Shown: positions 22,493 to 33,629 of the stretch, piece by piece
How the letters are laid out: the number at the start of each line of letters is the position of its first letter
How positions within the stretch are numbered: position 1 is the first letter of the stretch
NCBI GenBank assembly: GCA_944739405.2
Contig: OX123193.2
Location: 10,114,331 to 10,178,330, forward strand
Origin: Euclidia mi
Taxonomy: Eukaryota > Arthropoda > Insecta > Lepidoptera > Erebidae
DNA: 64,000 nt
Reading direction: 5' to 3'
Made by a program: the position numbers and the translations under genes
Notes under the pieces: model-generated
What the model saw: the letters and a program-made list of their open reading frames with translations, nothing else
What the model was told of the DNA's origin: nothing
Databases searched by the model: none

Positions 22493-22697
22493 ATAAATAA
22501 AGCCGAAGGGTTTGTCTGTCTGCTTGTTTGGCCGAACGCGCCAATCCCAGGAGCCCTTAGACCGATTCCAAAAACTCCTCCAGCGTCAGACAGCCCATCC
22601 ACTGAGGAAGGCCACAGGCCACACAAAACCACGCCACGAGCCGCGGGAGCGGAGCAGCAGCCCCAAACAACGCGGGTGCAACCGCGGGCTCATCTAG
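22493..22697 (+). mobile_element. Short non-autonomous Helitron
   Basis: Starts TCTTATACCAATAAATAAAG immediately after an A and ends CTAG immediately before a T, the A|T insertion and TC...CTRR ends of Helitrons. A CGCGG...CCGCG hairpin lies about 8 nt before the end. No coding capacity; it would be moved in trans by a full-length element. Confidence 0.72.
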
Positions 22698-22699
22698 TG

Positions 22700-23150
22700 T
22701 TATATAAAATACGAGAATTGTCCCTCTGGTTACATGTCTAAAGGGCAAAGTCACACACGCCTATTTAAGAAATGAAAGGCCAATCATAGCAATTTAGTAC
22801 AAGCTTACACTCTATAAACATAGTACCTACGATTTGATTAGTCAAATAACTTTAGCGCCACTGCCCTGCGAAAGACAGTCTAGACCGGGTTTATTGTTCT
22901 ATGTTTAGCTGAAAACCAGCCGAAGCTGAGTGTTGGTTCTAAAACCAATATTACAACTATACTAGAAGAATGACTAGTATGTTTGACTCAAACTTACTTG
23001 CTTTTATTGGATTAATGCAATTTAGACTGCTAAGTTTGGTTTATATTACATACTATGTCCATAAACGGCTGTACGCGAGACCAGAACATTTATTTGACAT
23101 CCTAGGTAGGCAAGCATATGTTCACAAGGTTCGTGATGTAAAAACAATCT
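22700..23150. other. Stretch without recognisable features
   Basis: AT-rich. The short frame at 22970-23215 runs into a SINE-like piece and matches nothing I know. Confidence 0.35.
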
Positions 23151-23154
23151 CTTT

Positions 23155-23222
23155 CTTTTTAACCCGAGTATCGAACTCGGAACCTCTGATCCTTCGATAT
23201 TTACGCTGTAGCTAGATCATAG
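23155..23222 (-). repeat. tRNA-like SINE head fragment
   Basis: On the minus strand, AGAGGTTCCGAGTTCGATAC is B-box-like and lies at the right distance from a tRNA-like start (CTAGCTACAGCGTAAATATC). Only the head is visible. Confidence 0.5.
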
Positions 23223-23224
23223 TT

Positions 23225-23777
23225 GTATTCCGACAACCATATGCTAACATAAAATGCAAAAGTCATAATTAAATCATTCAGTCCTACCCACATTTTTTTT
23301 TTCTTCTTTAGCTATTGAAACGAAGCTTATTCGTGAAATCTTGTAGTACGACACTGTAGAGGTCAAACGGTTCACAGTAAACGCCCGTTCCAACCTCAAC
23401 AAGTAAACAAGTACCTACACTAATAATTACATGCATTTCAGTATATTAATTTTGTAAAAGTCAAGTAAGGTATTTGAATAAACAATGGCTTTGTTTATTT
23501 AGTTATTTGACAATTGATACTACTTTTGACAATTTGGCGGTACTGAATCGAATAACTCATTAGGAATTATTTTGCGTTAACAACGCCTTCTATCGTAACA
23601 CAGGTAAATTTCACTATAAAGCTATTATAAAATTAAATTAAACGTAACGTAATGTGCTACACCGACATCTAAGCAGCGTATACCTTGTGCATAAAACTCA
23701 AAAATAGTCGTACTTTCCTTCCTTTTTTTAAAATATTGTATTTGTTTCACTGACCTGTATTTATCCTCGTCGCCATT
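23225..23777. other. Stretch without recognisable features
   Basis: AT-rich sequence with no open frame of note and no repeat structure seen. Confidence 0.35.
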
Positions 23778-24028
23778 TGTAGTATTTGCTATCACAGCAA
23801 ATATAACCACTACACGAATCGATGTAACACTGGCTCACCACTACACACAGATCCGAGGGCACGTCTAGCGCGCACCGCGCCTATCAACCGACGGACTGTC
23901 CTTAGTGACAGTGACAGCTACAGACTATACAGATATACTACTAGTGACAGGCGTCGAGTGACGCTACTTCCTCTACTGGTGTACATGAGACAGTGTAATG
24001 TATCTATTGCATAGACACAAACACTACA
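23778..24028 (+). repeat. 252-bp dispersed repeat, copy 2
   Basis: Aligns end to end with 14162-14413 with about eight differences by eye, same orientation, same TGTAGT...ACTACA ends. The near-identity 9.6 kb away, with unrelated flanks, indicates a mobile repeat and not a local duplication. Confidence 0.65.
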
Positions 24029-24245
24029 ACTGTATTAGTAAAAATTGTGTCGCAGTCATTAACGCCCACCTCCATAGGCTTTTTAACATCATCAGTTCTA
24101 GCTTACAAAATATACTTGGGCAATAAACAAAAACAATACGATTTAAATCAAATAAAAGGAAAAACTAAAATAAAAGGAAAAACTAAAACAATTACAAATG
24201 TCTTCAACATTGACCAGTAATTTCGTGAAGGTAGGTATAGAAATG

Positions 24246-24271
24246 TCCGTGTGTGTATGTGTGTGTGTGCG

Positions 24272-24347
<76 letters not shown>

Positions 24348-24390
24348 CGTGTGTGTGCGTGCGTGCGTGCGTGCTTGCGTGCGTGTGTAC
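24246..24390 (+). repeat. (TG)n microsatellite
   Basis: About 145 bp, nearly pure GT/TG with a few ATG, CGTG and CTTGCG interruptions. Open frames on both strands (VCVCV and HTHTH) are artefacts of the repeat. Confidence 0.95.
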
Positions 24391-24399
24391 GTAAGTAAC

Positions 24400-25880
24400 T
24401 CAAGTATTAACCAACAGCTCAACTTCGTCATAACTGAGGGTGCCAAACCATTTTTCCATTCGTGCTCGACATTGACGTAGGGTAAGTGGATATATTTTGA
24501 GTTTTGTATTTACTCTATTGTATAGAATTGGGCTCAGAAACTGGTATTGTCTGCGTACAAGCAGATTTCTAGTAGACTCCACTTGACAGATTCTAGCTGA
24601 TTTACGTTTTTGTTTAGTCAGGTTGGGATCATATGTCAAGTTTGAGTGCTTACGTACTATAATACTCACGAGGAATGACTTTCTGACCGTCGGTACCCTG
24701 CATATAGCATACAACTCAGCCGTGGGAAAACGAATAGGTTTGTGCTTCATAACAGAACCGTCCTCTGCGCTCTTTCCAAGCGAAGTACACTTCCCAGAAC
24801 CACCCCACGCTGTAATGCAGTAAGTGAGTATGGAATGAGTTAATGTAAAATAGACGGTACGAAGCGTAGCGAAGTTAGTCGATGCTCTCAAATTTTTAAA
24901 CACATGTATTAGCTTTTGTATTCTAGCTATTGTCATTTGTATTTGGCCATTCCATGATATTGTGCTATCTATCATAACGCCCAAGTACTTAATACAATTT
25001 GTACGCGTTATTTGGGTACAACCCTGACAATTGTTACTCGTGGTGCAAGTATGAGCAGTTACTGAAAACGGAGAGATTGGTTGAGAAGCTATTTTTGGGG
25101 CAAAAGTTATGTATTTGGTTTTTTCTAGGTTAAGAGTGAGAATATTTCTATGAAGCCACTTAATGATGGTGCGCAAGGACTCTTCTAGATAAGACTGAGT
25201 CTCTAACCAGTCCCTTCCATGAGTGAGTACTACTGTGTCATCAGCGTAACTTATTATTTTAGTTTTATTTAGGGTAAGATTGCAGAGGTCATTAATATAT
25301 ATTAGGAATAGGGTAGGTCCAAGGACACTACCCTGTGGAACGCCGTAATTCAGTGCTTCAGCATTGCTAATAATGCTCACTCAGGTAACTTTTAAACATT
25401 TTATGGCTAAGTCCTCTGACTCCCACCCGTTCCAACTTTTCCAGTAATAGTGGAACAGAGACAGTGTCGAAGGCTTTCGAAAGATCCAGAAAGACAGCTT
25501 TATTTTTTAGGTTGTTGTTAACATTTCTAGCTATCGTACCAGTTAGCTCTAACACTGCTGCATCCTCAGTGCTTCTCCCAGCACGAAAACCGTATTGATT
25601 ACCGGAAATCACTATATTATTGTTAAGATATTTAAGTAACTGGCCATTAAGCACCTTTTCCATAATTTTCGATAACACTGAGAGGACTGAAATCGGTCTA
25701 TAATTGTCGACACTGCCTCTGTTACCACTTTTGTAAATTGGGTGAACAAGTGCCTTTTTAAAAACAGTTGGAAATATGCCTGCCATAAGTGTAAGGTTAA
25801 AAACGTGAGTAATAACTGGGATGGGTATGTGTGGCTGTTTTTATTAAGAGAACTGGAATACCATCACAGCCAGTTGCGCT
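24400..25880 (-). pseudogene. Non-LTR retrotransposon RT, 5'-truncated (LINE)
   Basis: Minus strand from 25870 down: CDGIPVLLIK (entry to the RT), KALVHPIYKSGNRGSVDNYR, YGFRAGRSTEDA, KAVFLDLSKAFDTVSVPLLL, a frameshift near 25375, then NYGVPQGSVLGPTLFLIYIN, SYADDTVVL (active site) and CIKYLGVMIDSTISWNGQI, then the C-terminal region to a stop at 24400. Apart from the frameshift it reads well, so it is fairly young. The endonuclease is absent, and its upstream end abuts a Penelope fragment at about 25880. A jockey-superfamily placement is likely. Confidence 0.82.
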
Positions 25881-25884
25881 ATGT

Positions 25885-26340
25885 GTCTTAATCAATCCGT
25901 TTAAATATTTCGCTAATTTATAAGCTGGAACGTTGACATATAAAACGACTGGACGGATGGGCACCTGATCTTTATGTATTTTTGGCAAACCATACAACAG
26001 TGGACATTGAGGGTTCATCGGTATAATACTTTTCGCTAAATAGCAGTCTTGCGGAATAAGGTAATTACTTAACTTTATACTGAGTTTAAATTCTGCATGA
26101 AATCTTTTGGTAGGATCGTAGGGCAGACGCTGGCAATCTTCGGTGTGTATTACACCTTGTATTTTGCTATTTTACCGGGATCTAGACATTATAACTACGG
26201 TGTTTCCTTTATCCGCTTTATTTACCACCAAATCGTTTTGTTGAATTTTATTTTGGATGGATTTATATATTTTTAATTCGCAGTTAATTAAATTTGTCGA
26301 TTTGTATGTTTTTAAGAGATGGGTAGCTAAACTCTTGACT
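25885..26340 (-). pseudogene. Penelope-like element N-terminal RT fragment
   Basis: Minus strand: IQQNDLVVNKADKGNTVVI near 26200 (the ADKG motif typical of Penelope RT N-termini), RLPYDPTKRFHAEF near 26110, then CPLLYGLPKIHKDQVPIRPV and NVPAYKLAKYLNGLIKTH. The frame is broken once near 26180. It is the part that the element at 12185-14045 would need upstream, and both are flanked by the same 47-bp sequence in opposite orientation, so they are probably one family. Confidence 0.75.
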
Positions 26341-26403
26341 ATATTATCTTTTTTATTTTTATAGCTAGTTAGCTATTACCAGAAATAAAAAAGATAATAT
26401 AGT
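26338..26403. repeat. Perfect 21-bp inverted repeat at the Penelope flank
   Basis: ACTATATTATCTTTTTTATT(T) at 26338-26358 pairs exactly with 26383-26403 around a 24-nt loop. It lies exactly where Penelope coding similarity stops. Confidence 0.85.
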
Positions 26404-26425
26404 CTCATACCATTCATAATATAGT

Positions 26426-26545
26426 CAATCCGAGGGTGCGTGGTGGGTTCCTCTTTCGTTCCATTAGGTTACAATGGAGTTACGCCAAGTAACGCCTGAT
26501 TCAATCAACTAAATCCATCCATTGATCAATCCATCCATCCAGGTC
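26426..26545. repeat. Sequence shared, inverted, with the 12.2-kb Penelope flank
   Basis: 26426-26472 is the near-exact reverse complement of 12219-12265 (core CCGAGGGTGCGTGGTGGGTT), followed in both places by ATCCATCCATC-rich sequence. I read this as terminal-repeat sequence of the Penelope family represented at both loci. Confidence 0.6.
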
Positions 26546-26619
26546 TAAACGGGTAACTTTGTATGGGAAATTGTAATTTCAGTGTTTAACATAACTTCAC
26601 GCTTTTATCACTGAAGGGG

Positions 26620-26825
26620 TAAGCAGATGGAGTGGTATTACACACCAACACCTCGCCAGTTATGGGTCGGGCCCAATGTAATAAAAGGAGAGCCTTTTGC
26701 CATCTACCAGGCACATTAATAAGCGAGCGATAATTAACATTTTTAATGCACTCGTAACTTCGAAAGGTCAGAGGTGTGTGCCCGGGGTACCTGGTGATCG
26801 AACCCGAGACCATCGGCTGCCGCCG
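26620..26825 (-). mobile_element. tRNA-derived SINE (family 2, diverged)
   Basis: Minus strand: B-box-like CGGGTTCGATCACCAGG, then GGGCACACACCTCTGACC and ATTAATCGC-type sequence seen in other copies. It lacks a clean 5' head. Confidence 0.6.
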
Positions 26826-26889
26826 CTTTTCAAGTCAATTAAAGTCATTTAGTATTTAATGAAACTATATTCTGCGTCGGAAGCCTTTG

Positions 26890-27180
26890 TCCTGGGCCGT
26901 TAGAAGCCCAAAATACACTTACAAACTGGAACACCGTCACATGGGTGCAAACCCACCGTGCACAGTACTGGCTGACTAAATTGTTTACAACCACTTGCTA
27001 AACAGTGTAGGAAAACATCGTGAGGAGATAAGTGATGATGATACTTCTGCATAATATTCTCAAAAAACATGTGAAGTCTTCTAACCCGCACTTTGCCAGC
27101 GCGGCGACTAAGGCCTAACCCTTCTCATAGTGAGACATGGCCTTTGTTAAGCGGTGGGCCAGTTTTTACGCACCCTTAAT
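26890..27180 (+). repeat. SINE body fragment
   Basis: Contains AACATCGTGAGGAGATAAG and CCCGCACTTTGCCAGCGCGG, then CTTCTCATAGTGAGACATGG, phrases that in the reverse complement form the body of the SINE at 11757-12055. No tRNA head is visible at its start. Related to 51215-51345. Confidence 0.55.
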
Positions 27181-27259
27181 GACGATGAAAAGTACTTGAC
27201 GAGTCATAATCGGATTAACTTAAATTGAATGTATAAATAACTCTTCTTTGCATAACAAG

Positions 27260-27630
27260 GCAGCGATAGCCTAGTGGAGATACCAACAGACTGCCATGCA
27301 GAGGGTTTCGGGTTCGAATCCACGGCGCGCACCAATGACTTTTCGGTGATATGTGCGTATTGAATTGCCAATTATCGCTTGTCCCGTGCCTCGGAGAACA
27401 CGTTAAGCCGTCGGTCCCGGCTTTCATGAAGATCTTTGATAGTCGTTATAGGGTCTCCAGTACCTTCTTAATAATCTGATACTAGTCTAAACCATGGAAT
27501 ATCGCTATCCCTTCGGGTTGCGGCGGTCAGACAGGTAGTCGCTCCGTGGAAAAGCTAATATTCAGCCAAATCCGGTTAGACTAGTAAACGGACCCCATGT
27601 TGAAACTGGGATAACGCTACGAGGATGATG
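27260..27630 (+). mobile_element. tRNA-derived SINE (family 2), near full length
   Basis: Head GGCAGCGATAGCCTAGTGGA (A-box region), B box TCGGGTTCGAATCCACGG, then a 250-bp body containing CGTTAAGCCGTCGGTCCCGG and GGTTAGACTAGTAAACGGAC, ending in a GATGATGA tail. An inverted near-full-length copy lies at 61330-61683. Confidence 0.78.
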
Positions 27631-27789
27631 ACTTCTTATTGGCATTGCCGGCCGTCTGCATTGTTTATCCGCTACTTCTAAATACACGTTACGAACCGTT
27701 TATTCGGTAAACTTGTGTGTAGTAGTAGAGTACAAAATATGGCAATAGTTTGAAATATTTTAATATGAAATCTATTTTAAACACTTTAC

Positions 27790-28005
27790 TGCACACTTAA
27801 TGTCACCACACCATATCATCCCATGGGTGTCGTAAGAGCCGACAGAGGGAGCATATTATGCAGATAACAACACTGTAAGATAAGGAAAACTTGGTACAAA
27901 CCCTATACCAACCCGTTTGGCTAGCGTGGTATAGTATGCCAATTCCTCCTTTCAAAGGAGAGGCCTAAGTCCAGCAGTGGACTGTTAAAGGCTGATGATG
28001 ACTGC
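27790..28005 (+). repeat. Retroposon fragment
   Basis: CATGGGTGTCGTAAGAGCCG resembles the upstream block of the long family-1 SINE, and CCTTTCAAAGGAGAGGCC to GTCCAGCAGTGGACTG is the 3' tail of a very common moth retroposon, ending GGCTGATGATGA. Confidence 0.55.
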
Positions 28006-28009
28006 ACAG

Positions 28010-31000
28010 GCCCTGTAGACAAATAACATTCAATTAGCGATATTGCTATTCGCTATGTGCAAAAATGTATGGAACTGTCATAGGTTTTCGTTATGTCACG
28101 TGGTCAACAAAGATTGAATTACTCACGGCACTATGTCAACTAAACGATAGCGATAATAAATATTGAAATGTTGTTTGAAACTGATTTATAAGTATTAATA
28201 ACATACTACTACATTAGTTTAATATCCTATACATTCTAGACACTCGAAATTCAACGACAACAAAATTTTATATAAAGCAAACTGAAAAGAAAAAACACAT
28301 GGTAAAATCCAGCATCCCAAAAGTCATTTGATTTGCCCAACATCGATTCTATAACTCCAGAATTTATTTATCAGTAGGTACAGTGGTACTCATAACCTAA
28401 GAAGCGTCCTGTCATTACTTACGTCCGCACATATTGGTGCACGTGACTTCAATTGAAAACAGATCCAACGCCAATTGGAGCATTCACGTGTCGGATGTGT
28501 GCTGGACCGAAATAGGAACGGAATCAAAATATTTAGAAATGTCAGTAGGAACTAAAACTTGCTTAAATTTAAGGAACAGGATTTCAAAATTTTGTGGCAT
28601 ACGGATATTTTATCAAACTGCGTTGCTTGCTAATGTGGGTGCGTGTGCGTATGCGTGTGTGAGTGTGTGTATAACTCTTCGACTTTGCAGACCGCCCGAA
28701 GGCCAAATCAATGTTGAAAACGAATGGCTTTACGACTTTTTGCCCTAAGACGGAGACAGGAACCGGGACCGACAGCTTTACGTTCTCTCCTAAGCACGAT
28801 AGCACTGTGATATAAAACCACACGCGGTCACCCATCCAAGGGGTAACACACGCGTTGCTTGACTTTGCCGATTTATTACGAGCGGCAAGCTACAATTTAA
28901 GACTCAACAAAGTGACAAACTAACAACACAGTCTGTAATTGGCAATTGGTGTTAATTTGAAGGAACGACTTCAGTAAATACAGCTGAAATGAAATCAAAT
29001 TACTCAAATTAAGAAAACGTTTAGTGCTCTTTCGTTATTACACCTATGCAAACTTATACTTACTATAATATTTACAGTGCTTCGAGTAAAGGGGGAACGT
29101 CTAACAGTAATAATTAGCAATCTCGAGCCTCTTACTGATATGGACAAGTACAAAACTTCACTTTCAGAACGTGTAGGCGTTAAAATAACACTACGCCATA
29201 TATATAATATAATTACATACACATAACATATATATAATTTTATATATTTATATAGGTATATATATTGTATGCATATTTATATTTATAAATTTAACATTTA
29301 TTTTTATGTACGGTATTATTTTTATTAATTATGTTACATTTATAAGTATAATTATATTTCATATTATTCTGATATACAAATATTTTCTCCCATCCACTAT
29401 AATTTTTTTTTTATTTCACGATCACTGTTCCACAAGGTACGCCATTACCCACTATTGTAGCATTGATATTTAATATATGTATATTTCCGAACTAGGTTGT
29501 CTGGAAGAAATCGCAATGTGCGATAAGACCGCCCTTGTACCACTAGTTTTAAGGTTTTGATGTAATCCATTGTAATATTGTGTATTTACTGGTGTACAAT
29601 AAAGTATTTTATCTATCTATCTATCTACCCCTACTGGGCCTTTTAGTAGGGTTGTCCGTAACTTTCAAAATTATTCATCGAAATACTTTTTTTATTAATC
29701 AATTTATTTTTCAGATGTGATTGTGATTTCTAAGCCATAAATCGTAACTTTGATTGCTATTTAGTACTCACTTTTGTCGGTGGGTGATGATATGAATTGT
29801 TTTGTGTCTCGGTATATTTTTAATATGTATTTATAAACACATATGCATACCTAAATTAATTATTAGCATAAGACAAAGTCTGACTGAGTATTGCCATAAT
29901 TATTAAAATTGGAAATGTTAGACACAAATCTAACCAAAGAAATTGACACCTGCAAGCTATTTACATGGTAAGTAACACGTTAATCCAACATAGTCATCAA
30001 AAATAAACTCTGTGACAACCCTGTTTTAGAAGCTCTGCCCCCGAAGAGGCGCAAACAAAATAACGTTAATGCATATTCAAATCTGTACGCGCTTTTTTAT
30101 TAGGCATACATACGAAATGTGGAAGGAAGGGATTCTAGTTGAAGATTTTAAGAGCCCGCTTCAATAGGAGTGGCAACGACGCAATTTTATGTCAGAATAT
30201 TGTGGCTTTTTAATAAGTGCCTTCTCATTAACAAGGATACGTTCAATGTTTTCTTTTAAGGAATCTTAATCTGTAAGGTTTCTTGTTAACGTACCCACTA
30301 AACATTAAATAACAGTGGCAGAATTTGGTCTGGGTTTATTGTGGCGACCTTAAACTTCATATGAACAAAACAAATTGTTTTTTTTTCTACGATTTTTAAT
30401 ATCTTTACTTTGTCTCGTTAAAGCTGGAGTACTTTATTATGATAAAAAGCATTACAATTGATTACGAATACTTTACTATTTGATTGTTGCCATAGCCACT
30501 GGTGTGACAGGAATAGACTTGAGTGCTATATCCGTATCGATTATTAATTATGTAATCGATACGGTTGACTTCTATAGAGTTGGTTTGGTTTAAAATGCAC
30601 CCAAACACCCGTTTTACCCAAACATTGCGACCATTTTATGGAATATTTTGGATTTGTTTCTTCGTTTTTATTTAGCAGTTAATCGTGATATCATGAATTT
30701 GGTCCTTATATACAAATATTGCTCGAATTTTATGTTTGTATGTTTCTGTCCAATTTTTAATTGCTCACTTAACTTATAATACATGTTATGTTGCGTTTTC
30801 TTGTCAGGTGCCTTGAAGAAAAGTCATTATATTATACTTGTAGGCTTAAATGAACATTGAAAATGCAAAAGTCTTAAATTATATTTTGTATCATATTTTG
30901 TGTGATGTAGACGAATACATAACATGAAAATCTGCCGCTACACAAAGCTTGCACTGAGTAATAAAATACTCTTTCTCAAAAACCATGTGCATTCGAAAAA

Positions 31001-31717
31001 ATTGGAATTGAAATAGGGCCTTAGTCACAGTCCAATAACTTTATTGCCTATTTAGAACTCTACGTACACGAACTGTCCCTCATAATAGTCCCTCTCAGCA
31101 AGCTACAGGCTTGAAACATGTCTATCCAAATTGAACCACCCCTGTCTAAGCCTAAGTGGTACTCAAAGCACTGAGCCTAAAACCGCCAATACACGCGTCA
31201 TGAACACTGTCAAAAAGCGACCGCATGCAAAAGATTCTTGAGTAAAACGTAAAACGAAATTTAACTGCTGTTACCATTTTGTTGAACGATCGTTTCGGAG
31301 CACTCAAAGCACAGTGGAAGACATTATCCACACGTTCGTAACGTAATGACCCTTCAAGAGTGGGGGATGAAAGGGGGGTGGGAATGAATTGCATTTTTCT
31401 AAATTATCTTTTTAAACGGTCTCTTACATTGATTTTATTATAACGGATTGTGGGTAGATTTTTTATGCGCTGGCAATTTTCTAGAATGCATTCCATGTTT
31501 GAAATGTATTCCAGCTGAACACGTTTCTTTTAAGAACTTTGCTTAAGGGTTTTTGTACGTGGCCGTACTTTTTATGATCGTAGTGATTTTAATTACGCTT
31601 TTAAAAGGAGAAATTTATCTTGTTATGTTATTTTTAAACTTATTTAGTGTTGATATTATTGAAGCATTATTGCTATCATTATTTTTCCATAAGTATTTAT
31701 TGTAATATATAACATAA
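28010..31717. other. Long gene-poor stretch
   Basis: No host gene is supported. Frames at 28434-28748 and 28584-28835 overlap on opposite strands with no known motif. 29215-29345 is AT-rich (TATATA). 29450-29628 ends AATAAAGTATTT then four TCTA units and looks like a retroposon 3' end. 30532-30564 is a 12-bp perfect hairpin (CCGTATCGATTA / TAATCGATACGG, 9-nt loop). Confidence 0.4.
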
Positions 31718-31924
31718 CTAGTCGACGCCAGTGGCTTCGCACGCACATATTTTCAAATTTCCCGTTTTGCCCGATCCCGTGGAAATTTCGGGAAATCCCG
31801 TCTTAGTGCACCCCTATGGTTCCCAAGGAACATACATGCTAAATTTCAGCTTCTTGCGCCGATTATTTTCGGCTGTAGCTTGTCTATCAGTCAGTCAGTA
31901 ACGCAAGGATTTTATATATTAAGA
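31718..31924 (-). mobile_element. Short non-autonomous Helitron
   Basis: Read on the minus strand it starts TCTTAATATATAAAATCC after an A and ends GTCGACTAG before a T. Near its 3' end CGA-A-GCC act GGC-G-TCG can form a hairpin with one mismatch. Ends and insertion site fit a Helitron of about 207 bp. Confidence 0.7.
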
Positions 31925-32942
31925 TTAATTTTATTGTTTTATGTAATATTGTAGATTCAAACAAAATAGCAAGTGCAACTAAAAAATGAAGCGAATTCAG
32001 ACAAATTAGCTGAAATTTTTACAGTATAGTAAACATCATTACTGAAAAACGGAGCAGAGATGCTCTTACCATAATCACAATCAACTTCACGAGGATATAC
32101 TGGATATGTTTATTTGAGAAAGACCAGTAACGTCGGTCTTTAGTGCTTGTACTGGCCACACCGATTACCTACTTTCTTTACTAGTTCCAGTGAGAAAAAG
32201 TCGAATTTGCAAATCAAACTAATCATTCACCATCAACCAAACTTGATACTTGATTTTTATATTATGTTTAAAGGTCATAGTGCCATTTGTCTTATTTAAG
32301 CGTCTTATAAAAATATTGAACTAGATTAAATTCGTAAAGCAGTTTAAGATATTCAAAGTATATAATATTCTCCTGGTGCAGTTTATTTTATCCCATTAAT
32401 TAATAAAACATGGTGTCAGTAATCCCAAACGTACTTTCAATAAATGGCCTAATAAAGTTTTAATTAATGTTCAAATACAATTTTAATTAATAAACGTGTA
32501 TCGCCATCGCACCGCAAACTGTCATGGCGGGACATGTCAGTGTCAACGGTGGTATTAATTTATAATATGCGCCATTTTAGCGGATATTTGTCCATTTAAC
32601 CATCCGAATAAAATTATGTATTTAAAATGCCATTAATCTGATTAATCTTTTAGTTGCAGTTTTAATTATGAATTTGTGTGTGAACATTGATGTTAAACAT
32701 TTGCTCTACGTCAGAAGAATAGAGCTTGATGTACACTACCAAAAGTTTCGAAGCATTATAGGTTTATAGAAGTGTATGTCAGGATCGTAGAAGGTAGTGT
32801 TTTAGTTCATTACGGCAAATGAATAAAGAGGATTATTGGGCAATAATAGCCTAGTGGAAAGACTAATCGACTACGCAAAATTGCCCTTTATAACTCCGGA
32901 TGTGTGCCACTGAAATTTCGTACATATTTATGTTAATATGAA
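31925..32942. other. Stretch without recognisable features
   Basis: AT-rich. No gene, array or inverted ends seen. Confidence 0.35.
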
Positions 32943-33342
32943 ATACATACATACATACATAACGTCACGCCTTTTATTCCCGAAGGCAGAGGTGTATTTC
33001 TACACCCACTTTTCGCCAGATATACTTTAGTCCCACGTAATAAGGGGCGAGCCTATTGCCGTACCGGGCACATTTCCAGACTCCGTGCGGCTACTGAGAA
33101 TTTCGTGACAGAAAAACCCAATAACACTGCCCGACCCAGGAATCGAACCCGGGACCTCTTGATCCCACGTGCACATTTATGCCGCGAGACCAACGAGGCA
33201 GTCGTATAGGGTTTGATGTCGAGTTTTCCGTCTCTACGCAAAGATGGTATTTGCATCGTGTTATCCCTTAGTCGCCTCTTACGAAACCCACGGGAAGATA
33301 GGGGGTGGTGAAACTTGTATTCTATGCCGTCAACCACACGGC
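32943..33342 (-). mobile_element. tRNA-derived SINE (family 1, long form), inverted copy
   Basis: Mirror of 19188-19573: repeated ATACATAC at the left (its 3' tail), then the body, the B box on the minus strand as CCGGGTTCGATTCCTGGG, and the upstream block ending at GCCGTGTGGTTGACGGCATA. It differs from the other long copy at a modest number of positions. Confidence 0.8.
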
Positions 33343-33378
33343 TATATGAAATCTATACACATAAATAAAATTTGAGTA

Positions 33379-33627
33379 TCTGTTTGTAATATTAAAATAA
33401 CCGCTTCTTAGTAAATGCATATGGATGAGTACATATACGGAAATTACATTGATTACAATTTTTGTCTGTCTGTCTGTTTGTTCTCGCTAATTTCTGGAAC
33501 AGGTGGACCGATTTTGACGGAATACTCATTGACGGATAGCTGTCGTACCAAGGAGTAACTTAGGCTATAAATTAACCGGGTACGCGAAGTAGTTCAGAAC
33601 GCGGGTGAAATTGCGGGAAACAGCTGG
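33379..33627 (+). mobile_element. Probable short Helitron
   Basis: Starts TCTGTTTGTAATATTAAAAT after an A and ends CAGCTGG before a T (CTRR with RR = GG). It contains the GTCTGTCTGTCTG and GCGGGTGAAATTGCGGG phrases seen in related short Helitrons. The 3' hairpin is weak. Confidence 0.55.
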
Positions 33628-33629
33628 TC

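Noticed and set aside
24143..24480. Open frames rich in HTHT or VCVC
   Set aside because: They are translations of the (TG)n microsatellite.
28434..28835. Possible host exon
   Set aside because: Frames overlap on opposite strands, have no motif, and the region includes simple GTGT repeats.
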